Source of the DNA: Forficula auricularia
Lineage: Eukaryota; Arthropoda; Insecta; Dermaptera; Forficulidae
Direction: 5' to 3'
NCBI GenBank assembly: GCA_024734495.1
Contig: JALMQS010000061.1
Span: forward strand, 9,032,286 to 9,096,285
DNA: 64,000 bases
Shown: piece after piece, positions 53,781 through 64,000 of the stretch
Layout of the letters: the number at the start of each line of letters is the position of its first letter
Position numbering within the stretch: the stretch's first letter is position 1
Translations under genes and position numbers: made by a program
The notes under the pieces: generated by a model
Databases searched by the model: none
Told to the model about the DNA's origin: nothing
What the model saw: the letters and a program-made list of their open reading frames with translations, nothing else

Positions 53781-56700
53781 ATGGAGGTATTGTTTTTTTA
53801 GATGAAATAATATAATTGATTTGATAAATATTGACAAAATTCAATTTTTAATTTTTCCTTTTAGAATCCAGAGGAAGATACTGAATGGAATGATATTCTT
53901 CGACGTAAAGGGATTCTTCCACCTAAAAAAGAAAAAGAAATAACCGAAGAGGAAGTTACTAATATAGTCGAAGAGGTGATCAATTCCAAAACTCGTATGT
54001 ATTTGAAATTATTGACACACATTTCTAATCTTTTCTCATATTTATTCCAACTATTTTCTTATAGAAACGGGTGTAAATCTTGATAAACTATCTTTGGATG
54101 AACTAGATGAATTCGAAGATGATGAAGAGGAACAAGTATTTTTAGAATACCGTAGAAAGAGATTACAAGAAATAAAGAATCAAATGCAACGGAATCAATT
54201 CGGAACTGTAGTCGAAATATCAGGGCCAGATTATGTTCAAGAAGTGAACAATGCTGGAAAGGATATTTGGGTCGTTCTTCATTTATACAAACCAGGGTTT
54301 GTTTTTAAACAACATTTTTTCTATTTATAACTTGAAATCAATCAAAGGGTATTTTTTTTATTTTATTTTTAAGCATTTATTGGTTCAAATTACATTTTAC
54401 ATACAATTAATTAATTAATATCATTATTATTATTTTTAATTGAAAGTAATGGACGGCAGCTCAGGGGTAGTGAGGAAAGAAATAAGCTGACTTGTTATGA
54501 TGTGGCCATCCACTTGACTTTACCATACAACCTGGCCCCTAACTTATATTTAATAAAATTATTTATAATCATGTAGGGGGGGTAGTTTTTGCATTTTTAG
54601 ATTACTCTGGGTCCACTGATTATATATACAAAATTTGGTTGAGTTTGGTACAAGGGCCTATATTTTGATTTTTTGACCCTACATCCCCCCTCATTTTGGG
54701 TGGTTAGTTTTTGCATTTTTAGTCTTCTGGGGTCCCACTGATTATGTATACAAAATTTGGTTGAGTTTGGTACAAGAGCCCTATTTTTAATTTTTAACCC
54801 TCCCTCCACCCCCCTTAATTTTGGGTCGATATTCACCAAAATATAATCAGCTTTTCTATGCTTCAATAAAGTTTTTTTTTAGGGAAAGCGGTGTTGGTTT
54901 ATAGTGAAACATAATAACCAAAACGAAGGGTATTATTTAACGGGCTATAGTGGTGTTTCACAAAAGAGGAAATAAAATTAAAAAAATTAAAAAATCTTTT
55001 TAAATTATTTTGGAGATTTTTTTTATTTATCTCTATACATAATTTCGGGCTATGAACCCTTCATCAGGAGGCGTTAAACAGAACACCGAAACATTCAGTG
55101 TTCTGTTTAACCTCCTGATGAAGGGTTCATAGCCCGAAATATGTATAGAGATAACAAAAAATCTCCAAAATAATTTAAAAGATTTTTTAATTTTTTTAAT
55201 TTTATTTCCTCTTTGTGAAACACCACTATAACCCGTTAAATAATAATTCCTTTGTTTTCTATGCTTCTGTTAAGGAAGAAAAAAAGTTTTAAACACTGCT
55301 ATGGAGAGAGAAATGAAGCATTTTATTTGTTTCCTTCATTGACCCCTTGAAACCCTGAAGAAGGAGGAAAGAATCCTCCGAAACGTCGGTTTAAAAGGAA
55401 AGGAGGAAAGAATTCAATAAATTACACCTTATTTGGATATGTGTTAATTTTTTCTTTCCTCACTACCCCTGGGCTGCCTTCCATTACTTTCAGTTAAAAG
55501 TTCTACCAGTCCGTCTTCTCTCCAGAGAAAATTTCGTGCAAATTTTTATTTTTATTTTATTTTTTTTATTTTTCATAGTAATACATTTATGTTTGCATTT
55601 ATAATTCTACTATATACAAGTTATAAAGAAACCAGGCCCTGAGGGACATAGGGCTCTCCCACGGTCTTCCAAGTGTCTCTCTATCTTTAGCCACTCTCAT
55701 CCATTCGATTCCTGTCACTCTTATTAATTCGTCAGTCCATCTTTTTGGTGGTTTTCTTCTTGATCTCTTCCTGCCCAGGGGACACCACTCAGAATTTTTG
55801 TCCATCTTTCATCCTTCATTCTAGCAATAATAATATATATACTATATTTTATACTGGGACAGGCCTGTGTTAACTGATAGGACCATCGCTTATAACTAGA
55901 GACCGGATTTTTATGCAGTAAAAACTGCCAAAATATGCAGTTAAAAATGCTGAAATATGCAATATGCAGATACGGTGAAATATTCAAATATATGCAGTAA
56001 AAAATGGCAAAATAAATTTTTTTATGCGCTTAAAAATTAAAATCAAAGACAAAAAGAGTATATATTTGAAGGAGTGATTATGAAAGAAATAAACTGATAA
56101 ACTAAGCTATACACACCAAGGGTCAAATATGTGCTTTTATTGCGTAAAAAATTGCACAAAACTATCATATTTTTTTTTTATTTATTTATTGTCACCGGGG
56201 ACACAGTCCATTTAGACAGCACATCGGTAAAGTGTTAGTAGTGTTAGTGAGGGAGCCGAGTTTTAGCCGTTTGAAATTTTATATGCTAGCAAGGCTCGAA
56301 CCCGGGCCTACCGCTTGAACATCGTCATCAACTAATAAAATAATGCAAATATTTGACCGGCTATAATCTGATCTCTACACTAATTTACACACACTTCCGC
56401 ATAGACACACGAACACTCAATGGCCAAAATTGGCTATAGTTACCAAAGACCGCAAAAAAATAAAATAAAAAATAAAGAAATAATTAACAAAGGATCTCAA
56501 AAATAATTAAAATTTGATTGTAATTGTGAATAATTTTATTTATGTTTTATATATATTTCTTCATTTTTTTAATTCTTTCTCCGAAAATTTACTTTTAAAA
56601 AATCTGTATTTTGCGCGAAATATACAATATTTGACAAAAAAATCCTTCAAATATGCAATTTTATGCAATATTACTCAAATATGCAAAAATATGCAGTATA

Positions 56701-59700
56701 AAATTTAACCCACAGTATCCTAGATGCATGAATCGTATAGATAATTGATCCCCAGGGTCGTATGTGGCGGCAAACAAAATATGCAATTGCATAGGAATCC
56801 GGTCTCTACTTATAACCGACCCGATATTCTTCTAATGGATTTTAACACTAGTTCAGGGATACTCATTGATATCGCTGTTCCACTGACACACAACATCAAA
56901 AGGACAGAGTCAGAGAAAAAGAACAAATATAAGGAACTCGCCTGCCAAATTAAAGAGATCTGGAAACTGGATAGGGTCTCCATCTACCTATTAGTGATAT
57001 CCGTTTAGGGGGTTGTCTCTAACAACTTTAATAAGAACATTGAGAAACTTGACCTGCCAAACACCATCTTGAAGCATGCACAGAAGGAAACTTTATTACA
57101 AACCTGTCACATCGTGCGTAAGTTTCTCAATAATTGAAGATTATCCGGAGGATCATGTGGGCCAGAGTGAATTCTCTTTCCACATCGACCGAGCCTAATC
57201 CCAATAAAGATTTAGAAAGGATAGGTGAAAGTTTTCCAACACAAGCTGAGAAAGTGCAATAAATCGGATAATAATAATAATATTTATTTTGAATAGACTG
57301 TCAATACAAATACAATACAAAACGTTTTTAGAATCACAAAATTGTGATTCTCATGCATTAGAAATACATCAATGAACAAACTTAGTCAAAAGCACACAAA
57401 CATACAAATATAAGCTTATAAATGATAAATTACGCCAACAATTCTTCCAGGGTATAAAGATTTAAAGTTAAAAATTAACATTAAGAAATGAATTTAATTT
57501 ATTTAGGAACGAATCAAAGATTTTAGTAGAAATATTTTTACATTGCATATCAGAGGGTTTCGTCCCCTCGGGAATCGAACCCAAGCTCTAACTAGCTTGC
57601 CGAGCCGTTAGCCGAACCCTTAAGACAAATCTCTCTCCGATATGCAACATATATATAAGAAATAAAGCAACAGACTTTTCACTCTCTTCAATTCAAAGGG
57701 AATAGTATGCTACTAAAATCTTTGATTCGTTCCTAAATAAATTAAATTCTTTTCTTAATATTATTATCGGGTTGATTTTTGAAAAAATTCCATCTTTTTT
57801 TCAAAAAAGAAACTCAAGAAAGATGCTTAAATCTTAACATTAATTATTTAAAAATTAACATTTCATTTTTCTTCTCAACAGATAGAGCTTTGGCAAACTT
57901 TCAATCTCCAAAGTTATATTATTATAAAAATATATAGATACAAAATATCCATAGAAATAAAACTGATCATGCATCAGTTACATCCATTAATCACCAAAAT
58001 AGAGATTTAAAGTTAGTAAATAAAAAACATCAAAAAGCAAAAACAAAATAAAAGAACAACATACAAATATAAAAATATATCTTAGCTCACAATTATAAAT
58101 TATGCCTACAACTCGTCCAATTATAGAGATTTAATGTTAGCAAGTAGCATTTTAGTTTTCTCTTCAAAAGAAAGAGTGTTGGCAAACTCTTAATTTCCAA
58201 AGGTACTTGATTATAAATTTTTATAACGTTATTAACTGGACTTTTTAATGTCACAGACAAACAACTGTCATTTATCCTTAGATCATTCTTGCATCTAGTA
58301 TTATATTCATGTCCAAAAACATTTTTATGAAAAAGCTCTGGAGTGTTTTTTTAAAAATAATATACTTTCTAGAAAATCATAAGATGGTGTCATCTCATTA
58401 AATCCGATGGAATGGAATATTTTTAATTATATGTCAGAGGGGTTGTTTTTCACCCCTCGGGAATCGAACCCGAGTGCCAGTAACAGCAATCCGGGCCACC
58501 TGGCTCTCCTGCGGGATACGAACCTCTCTGACATATGCAAACGCGTAAAATTCCCTAGGGGGTGAAAAACAACCCCTCTGACATATAATTAAAAATATTC
58601 CATTCCATCGGATTTAATAGATGACACCATCTTATGATTTTCTAGTAAATTTGAATCTATTACCATCGTTAATATCGTTCATATTAAATTGGGAAAAGTC
58701 ATTCCATTGCCCTTCAAATTTTGAATTTCTTCAAAATTCGAAACACTCAACCACCTTTATTTAAATTATATGGCATGGCTATATGTTTAAATTTAGAATC
58801 ACTATATCGCGAAATTTTACAAATTAAGATAACAATCTTTGAGTAAAATATTTTACGCGTTTGCATATGTCAGAGAGGTTCGTATCCGCAGGTGAGCCAG
58901 GTGGCCCGGATTGCTGTTACTGGCACTCGGGTTCGATTCCCGAGGGGGTGAAAAACAACCCCTCTGACATATAATTAAAAATATTCCATTCCATCGGATT
59001 TAATAGATGACATCATCTTATAATTTCTAGTAAATTTGAATCTATTAACATCGGCAAATTAATATCGTTCATAAAATACTTTCCATAACGCAGACGTCAT
59101 ATATAGTTAAAATGCCCCACCCATCTCCATTTAATTTTTCTTAAGCTGATCCTAATATTTCTTATTTTTGTAATTTTATATAGATCTTCTATTTAATGCC
59201 TGTCTATTTTTCTGTAGCCAAGGATACTTCGGATCATATTTCTTTGGGCTATCTTGATTTTTTGTACTATTAATTCAGTAGGCGACCATGTTTGACTTCC
59301 ATACAGTAATGTAGGAAAAACACATATTTTTAGTTTTGATCTTTGTGTCTAGTTTAATTTGTTTATTTTTTAATATAAATTTTAAAGACCAGAACTTGTT
59401 CCAGGCTAAGCCTATTCTTCTGTTAACTTCATGTTTGGTCTTTTCATGAAAAGATAATTTTTGTCCCAGGTATATGATGTTTTTACTTTACCATACAGGG
59501 TATGGTCAAGTATTGTAATCGTGCATGAAAAAAGTGTTTTTTTTCCTTCTTTTTTTCGAAATATCTCAAAAACGGCTGAAACTGAAACTCGATTAAAAAA
59601 ATTGAGCGAAACCATGGCAGTTCGCTCAACAAAAAAGCCCTAATAAGTGAACATCGAAAAATTATATTTTTCTAGATAATAATTTTTTTGTCAAAATGTC

Positions 59701-62700
59701 TGTTAGTCTGTTAGTTAGTTAGTTAGTCTGTGCGTTACCAAATTTTTGTGGACGAGCTAGCTCAAAAACTAGTGTGAATATCGAAACCAAATTTCACACG
59801 TAGTTTTGGTCCATTGAGATTAAGAGCTGATTAGATTTTGGTGCATATCCACCCAAAATTAAGGGGGGTGGAGGGGGTTAAAAATTAAATTAAGCCATTT
59901 GACCAAACTCAACCAAATTTTGTATACATAATCATTGGGATCCCAGAAGTCTAAAAAGCAAAAACTAACCCACCTCCCCTACATGATTATAAATAATTTT
60001 ATTAAATATTAAATATAAGTGAGGGGCCAGGTTGTATGGTAAAGTCAAGTGGATGGCCACATCACAACACGTCAGCTTATTTTTACAAACAAGGTGGTTT
60101 GCTTGCCTCGTATTCAATATCTTTCTGTATAGCATTTGTTAATATAAAAGATTTGTTATTATTTATTCTTAAGCCTATATTTTCACTTGCTTTGTTCATA
60201 TCTTTGATCATTGTTATCATATCATCTAGTGATGTTGCTATCAGAACGATATCATCCGCAAATCTTAAATTATTTAAATATTTTTCATTAACCCTTAGAC
60301 CTTTAATTTTCCAGTTCAGATTGCGAAACATTTCTTCTAGAGCAGAATTAAACAACGCCGGTGATAGTGGGTCACCTAATCAAAGGGTATATCCTGATAT
60401 AAATCCCCCCCCCAAATATATATGTTTGGCATTTGGGCTCGACTCCCCAGAGGGATAGAACCCTTCTGACATCTAAATTAAATATATCTGATAACAATTA
60501 AAAAAGTCAATATCAAATATGTTATTAGATTTGTTTAATTGAGATGGCAGAATGGTTTCACCGCTCCTCGGGAGTCGGAACCCGAGGTCCAAACATGCTA
60601 TCCGGTCAGTTAGCTTAATCCTAGAGATGAAATTCTTCCGACTAAATATACACTCAACAGCAATAAAGAACCGGCCACTTGATAATTTTTATTTTTTATT
60701 TTTTGATAAAATGAATTAAAATAAATTTTCTCATAAAATAACCGAACCAAAATATTTTTAATAATAATAGACATAATTTAAAATGTTAACACTTTCGATT
60801 AATTCATGGAAACTTAATATTATATCGAAAATAAAAAAAAACGAATTTAATGAAAATCTATCATTTATTCTTTGTCTTCGAAACTGTTCATACTTTTATC
60901 GTATAAAAGCTCATATAAGAGACATAAAAAGACATTTTTTTAATTAATCATTTTTTTTACTTTACCATACAGGGTATGGGGTGTGGTCAAATATTGTAAT
61001 CGTGCATGAAAAAAGTGGTTTTTTCCTTCTTTTTTTTCAAAATATCTAAAAAACGGCTGAAACTATTTTGATTAAAAAAATTGAGCGAAACCATGGCATT
61101 TCGGTCTACAAAAAAGCTCTAATAAGTGAACATCGAAAAAATTATATTTTTCGAGATAATAATTGTTTTGTCAAAATGTCTGTTAGTTAGCTGGTCTGTG
61201 CGTTACCAAATTTCTGTGGACGAGCTAGCTCAAAAACTAGTGTGAATATCGAAACCAAATTTCACATGTAGTTTTGGTCCATTGAGATTAAGAGCTGATT
61301 AGATTTTGGTACATATCGACACAAAATTAAGGGGGTCGAGGGGGGTTAAAAATTAAAAATCTAGGTCGTTTGAGCAAACTCAACCAAATTTTGTATACAT
61401 AATCAGTGGACCCCCAGAAGTCTAAAAATGCAAAAACTAACCGCCCCAAATGCGGGGGGGGGGGGGGGGGGGGGCTGAGGGTCAAAAAATGAAAATCTTG
61501 GCCATTTACCAAACTCAACCAAATTTTGTATACATAATCAGTGGGTCCCAGGAATCTAAAAATGCAAAAACTAACCCCCCCCCTACATGATTATAAATAA
61601 TTTTATTAAATATTAAATATAAGTGAGGGGCCAGGTTGTATGGTAAAGTCAAGTGGATGGCCACATCAGAACACGTCAGCTTATTTATTTTAATAGATAG
61701 CCGTTATAATTTTCTGTTTTTTAAAATTATATTTATTAAGCCAAAAAAAATTAAAATACCATTTTCGCTTTAGAAATAATTTTTTGAATTACCTATCTAG
61801 TCAAAATATGGAAATATTTTTTTAATATTGTACTTATTCATTTTATCTAAAAATTATCAAGTGGCCGGTTTTTTTGCTTTTGAGTGTATATATATATACA
61901 TCTAAAACTTTCACTCAAGTTAACAACAACACTTGTAAAATTCTGCTGAGACTGAATGAAATATTTAATGCATGGTAATGTTTTATATCAGTGCCTAACT
62001 AGGCAGGTGCAACAAGTGCACTGGCACAGAGCCCAACCTGTAAGAGGTCATGAAAATGCTCTTAGTTTCTAAAAAAAACGCATAGCAAAATTGATCAATA
62101 TTTACTTACTTTATCTTCGGCTCTACAACCCTGGATGGGTCTTTGCCTCGTGGATTATCTTTCTCCACTCGATTCGATCCTGAGTAGCTCCGTCCACGTA
62201 ATAATTTCCCAGTACATTAAGGTCCTGGGAGACCTGATCCTCCATCGTAGTCGAGGACGTCCCAATGGTCTCTTTCCTGACGGCTTCCCATTCCATAATT
62301 CTTTCAGGATACTTTTATCGTCTGATCTCATAACCATTGTAATCTTTTTGCTTTGATGAGATGGACGATATCTGGTTTATTATATAAATCCCTCAGTACT
62401 TGGTTGGACCCGATTCGATATTGTCCCGTGACTGTGTCCAAGGGCGGATCTAAGGGGCGGAGGGGGATCGCCTCCCCCCCATAGCGAGACTTCCAATTCG
62501 CCCCGGTCATATTCAAATTTCGTAGAGACAAAATTTGCCACCAGTATTTGCCCCATTCCTGAGTATGTTTTGTCATCGTCCACGTGATCAATGTTTGTTT
62601 TATGTTAATGTACTAGTCAAAGAACAATATGCATTACACTACTTGTTTTATTAAAATAATAAAAAAAAAAATAATACGAGATCTGAATTTAACGCCTAAT

Positions 62701-63842
62701 ACCGGACCCTTCAAAAGCTAGTCACGGTACCGTTTTATATTATAATTGAAGCTGGAATTTTCATAGGGCATGAAGACCAGCAATTCTATTTTCCCTACCT
62801 AGCCCATCTTGCTTCCTTAAGGCTTCCTCCATTTCTCTTTTTACTTAACAAATTTCACCTCTTAGCCAGTTAATTATTTGAATTTTCTTGCTAGAAACTC
62901 AATTTTTTTCCACTCTTAATATAAGGAAATCATTTTATTATTAAGAAAAAGTAATTATAATTTAATGTTATGAATTATTAAGTAATAGGAAGGACACTTA
63001 AATAAAAAAGTAAATTAATATTTTAACCAAATTTTCGTCCTTTAATTTTTAGACTTCACCAAAATCAACAATTATATAAAGTTAAAAAAGTAAAGGGAGT
63101 GTAGTTCACAGTGAATGAAATAAAACTCAAAGAGGTTTATTTCATTCACTGTGAAACTACACTCCCTTTACTTTATTAATTAGATTAAAAAAAATTATAC
63201 AAAGCATTTTTGTTATCAGGGATATACAATTTTAAGTTGAATAACATGAAAAATCTTGAACCTTTAGTTGATATATTTATTAATTATAATATAGTAGCCA
63301 ATAATACTTGTTATTTATTCATGAATTTTCAGAATACTTAATTGCAAACTTATAAATAATTTTATGAATGAACTGGCTGTAAAATTTCCATCAACGAAGT
63401 TCTTAAAAAGTATTTCTACAAATTGTGTTCCAAACTTCCCTGATTCGAATCTTCCTGCAATATTTATCTATTTTGAAGGCGCAATGAAAAAACAATTTTC
63501 AGGACCTGAACTGCCTTCACAAATTTCTATTAAAAGTTAGTATATCTTTATTAATATAAATTATTAATTATAAAATAATTATTATTTTGTATATAATTCC
63601 CAAGATAACAGATTAAAATTCCTAATATAATTATCATTTAGTATACTTTGTTAATAAAAAAAAAATAATTGAATATTATTATTCCTAAAGTTCAAAGTAA
63701 TCACATGATTAATGAATAATTAAAATTTTTTTCAGAATTCGAAATCTTACTTAGTGAAGCCGGAGCTGTTGAAACTGATCTTGAAGATGAAGATAAATCT
63801 AAACTGCAAGATGTTCTTTTCAATCAACTTAAATATACATAA
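53781..63842 (+). CDS. PDCL3: PDCL3: phosducin-like 3 (viral IAP-associated factor), CCT co-chaperone
   Basis: Five coding exons: 53781-53786, 53865-53994, 54065-54296, 63333-63535 and 63736-63842. All junctions are GT-AG and phases agree. They give 225 residues (human 239). The N-terminus [20 protein letters not shown] and PP match the family. A coiled acidic stretch ([14 protein letters not shown]) follows. From about residue 80 a thioredoxin-like domain begins ([51 protein letters not shown]) and the chain ends in an acidic C-terminus. The family binds the CCT/TRiC chaperonin in the cytosol and modulates actin/tubulin folding and apoptosis. The first coding exon has only two codons (ATGGAG, donor GTATTG). 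Intron 3 is 9 kb of nested transposons. AATAAA is at 63987. Confidence 0.95.
53865..53994 (+). CDS. PDCL3: PDCL3 exon 2
   Basis: Acceptor CCTTTTAG, donor GTATGT. It encodes [20 protein letters not shown] and the acidic [19 protein letters not shown]. Confidence 0.93.
54065..54296 (+). CDS. PDCL3: PDCL3 exon 3
   Basis: Acceptor TCTTATAG, donor GTTTGT. It encodes [32 protein letters not shown] and the start of the thioredoxin-like domain through WVVLHLYKP. Confidence 0.93.
54436..55530. mobile_element. Nested stack: palindrome of the 39750 family with two insertions
   Basis: AATTGAAAGTAATGGACGGC (54439) and GCCTTCCATTACTTTCAGTT (55480) are the outer inverted ends. 54480-54850 is an inserted, reversed TTTACCATACA-family piece. 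54920-55258 is another palindrome. At 55350-55392 (plus) lies the hammerhead-like motif AAACC, CTGAAGA, A, GGAGG..CCTCC, GAAA, ACGT, C, GGTTT. Confidence 0.75.
54920..55258. mobile_element. Palindrome with two head-to-head hammerhead-like motifs
   Basis: The arms AAAACGAAGGGTATTATTTA and its complement enclose minus-strand (55031-55070) and plus-strand (55112-55150) motifs. The plus copy reads CTC, CTGATGA, A, GGG..CCC, GAAA, ATATGTAT, A, GAG. The centre is near 55090 (GAACAC...GTGTTC). Confidence 0.8.
55600..55830 (-). mobile_element. LINE C-terminal fragment
   Basis: The minus strand reads [14 protein letters not shown] and, in a second frame, [15 protein letters not shown] and [12 protein letters not shown]. 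These match the C-terminus of endonuclease/RT polyproteins. One frameshift is present. Confidence 0.65.
55830..57295 (+). mobile_element. LINE C-terminal fragment interrupted by a hAT element
   Basis: [17 protein letters not shown] (before 55897) joins [40 protein letters not shown] and [10 protein letters not shown] (after 56816). This is the conserved C-terminal domain of an R2/Dong-type LINE, with a stop at 57006-57008. The 3' tail is (AAT)n near 57270-57290. Confidence 0.75.
55897..56808. mobile_element. hAT non-autonomous element, 0.9 kb
   Basis: The 8-bp duplication CTTATAAC lies at 55889-55896 and 56809-56816. The termini are TAGAGACCGG and CCGGTCTCTA, with ATGCAG/ATGCAAT repeats inside. 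A tRNA-like B box on the minus strand (GGGTTCGAGCC, near 56295) marks a nested SINE piece at 56225-56335. Confidence 0.88.
57483..57765. mobile_element. Fold-back carrying a tRNA-like SINE segment
   Basis: TTATTTAGGAACGAATCAAA and TTTGATTCGTTCCTAAATAA face each other. Between them the minus strand holds a B-box-like GGTTCGATTCCCGAGGGG segment (57570-57590). Confidence 0.65.
58364..58650. mobile_element. SINE-bearing palindrome
   Basis: Arms TAGAAAATCATAAGATGGTG and CACCATCTTATGATTTTCTA enclose a minus-strand tRNA-like segment (CTCGGGTTCGATTCCCGAGG). The phrase GGGGTGAAAAACAACCCC is part of the arms. Confidence 0.75.
58860..59045 (+). mobile_element. tRNA-like SINE copy, direct relative of 58364-58650
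   Basis: It has the same body in the opposite orientation: CATATGTCAGAGAGGTTCGT, GGTGGCCCGGATTGCTGTTA, CTCGGGTTCGATTCCCGAGG and ATATTCCATTCCATCGGATT. It is not in palindrome form. Confidence 0.65.
59150..60380 (-). mobile_element. LINE fragment with nested TTTACCATACA-family element
   Basis: The minus strand encodes [17 protein letters not shown] (60355-60083). After the insertion 59484-60080 it shows [20 protein letters not shown] and [15 protein letters not shown] sequence (about 59330-59200). The FADD box is intact but the reading frames are broken. Confidence 0.75.
59484..60080. mobile_element. TTTACCATACA-family element
   Basis: The left end is ACTTTACCATACAGGGTATGG. The right subterminal repeat GTATGGTAAAGTCAAGTGGA is followed by ACACGTCAGCTTATTT. 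It splits a LINE. No ORF of its own is seen. Superfamily unknown. Confidence 0.75.
60425..60645. mobile_element. tRNA-like SINE fragments
   Basis: GGGCTCGACTCCCCAGAGGG (plus, 60438) and the minus-strand B-box-like GGGTTCCGACTCCCGAGGAG (60570-60590) are decayed relatives of the 58364 SINE. Confidence 0.5.
60651..61886. mobile_element. Mariner-like TIR element with nested insertion
   Basis: The termini CACTCAACAGCAATAAAGAA and TTTTTTTGCTTTTGAGTG are flanked by TA on both sides. The subterminal CCGGCCACTTGATAATT is mirrored at 61855. The interior is interrupted by 60958-61683. No transposase is seen. Confidence 0.7.
60958..61683. mobile_element. TTTACCATACA-family element, longest copy
   Basis: It has the same ends and body as 59484-60080, plus an internal duplication around a 20-base G run (61451-61474). 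It is nested in the mariner-like element. Confidence 0.75.
62100..62600 (-). mobile_element. LINE 3' fragment, likely partner of the SINE at 25422
   Basis: The minus strand encodes [15 protein letters not shown], a LINE C-terminus, then a tail GACCCATCCAGGGTTGTAG, AGCCGAAGATAAAG and AAGTAAAT. The tail matches the SINE tail. An inserted G/C-rich MITE-like piece lies at 62440-62560. Confidence 0.65.
63088..63173. mobile_element. 86-bp near-perfect hairpin in PDCL3 intron 3
   Basis: The arms 63088-63126 (AAGTAAAGGGAGTGTAGTTC...) and 63134-63173 are inverted, with a loop of about 7 bases. It is MITE- or miRNA-precursor-like; no evidence of processing can be seen. Confidence 0.75.
63333..63535 (+). 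CDS. PDCL3: PDCL3 exon 4
   Basis: Acceptor AATTTTCAG, donor GTTAGT. It encodes [20 protein letters not shown] and [19 protein letters not shown]. Confidence 0.93.
63736..63842 (+). CDS. PDCL3: PDCL3 exon 5
   Basis: Acceptor TTTTTTCAG, stop TAA 63840-63842. It encodes [20 protein letters not shown] and a short C-terminus; the family's longer acidic/basic end is missing. Confidence 0.92.
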
Positions 63843-64000
63843 TTTTGTATATAAATAACTCTTAAAATATATCTAAATTTATAAACAACTATATGCAAAA
63901 AGATAATATATTAACTAACCTCTGCAAATATATTTTAAGAATAATTTATCAAGCTTTAAAATTGAACGAGATATTTATTTTCAAAAAATAAAAAAAAAAC

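Noticed and set aside
60036..60458. Plus-strand 140-codon frame
   Set aside because: It is antisense to the LINE RT fragment with an FADD box.

Overview
This window is AT-rich animal nuclear DNA, most likely from an arthropod and possibly an insect. Two conserved host genes have spliceosomal introns: a PPIL4 orthologue (six coding exons, 33687-48280) and a PDCL3 orthologue (five coding exons, 53781-63842). A cluster of C2H2 zinc-finger genes lies upstream. Most of the remaining DNA is mobile: LINEs of several clades, a Penelope-like element, Helitrons, hAT and other MITEs, tRNA-derived SINEs and many fold-back palindromes. Order-level taxonomy cannot be fixed from the sequence.

Layout: 1-1535 is the 3' part of a CR1-like LINE. 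1687-30040 holds three tandem, same-strand copies (A, B, C) of one zinc-finger gene. Each copy has a 46-nt first coding exon, a 144-nt exon with a C2HC finger, and a long last exon with the C2H2 array; exon 1 of copy A lies off the window. Copy A has 27 near-identical fingers and two +1 frameshifts. Copy B has 4 fingers and one nonsense codon. Copy C is a frameshifted, truncated pseudogene. A promoter-only relic of a fourth copy (31920-32007) abuts a hAT element next to PPIL4. The first introns of B and C carry a nearly intact Jockey-like LINE (9759-12555) and a degraded LINE (22942-27565) with two SINEs nested in it.

33687-48280 is PPIL4. Its introns 2, 3 and 5 hold 5'-truncated LINEs, a MULE-like fold-back, a Penelope fragment, a NUMT (mitochondrial ND4) and three copies of a palindromic element with 10-15 bp target duplications. 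53781-63842 is PDCL3. It starts with a 6-nt coding microexon, and its 9-kb third intron is a stack of nested elements.

Two signals stand out. First, several palindromes carry hammerhead-ribozyme-like cores (CTGANGA, stem II, GAAA, a short self-complementary stem III, and a matching stem I), often as head-to-head pairs at the palindrome centre. This resembles the ribozymes of Penelope-like elements. Second, the finger array of copy A varies almost only at the DNA-contacting helix positions -1, 2, 3 and 6, with the rest of each 84-nt unit nearly invariant. This is the PRDM9-like signature of concerted evolution combined with diversification of binding specificity. Both of the array's frameshifts can be explained by crossovers between two finger types whose shared AAAAG pentamer sits one base out of register.
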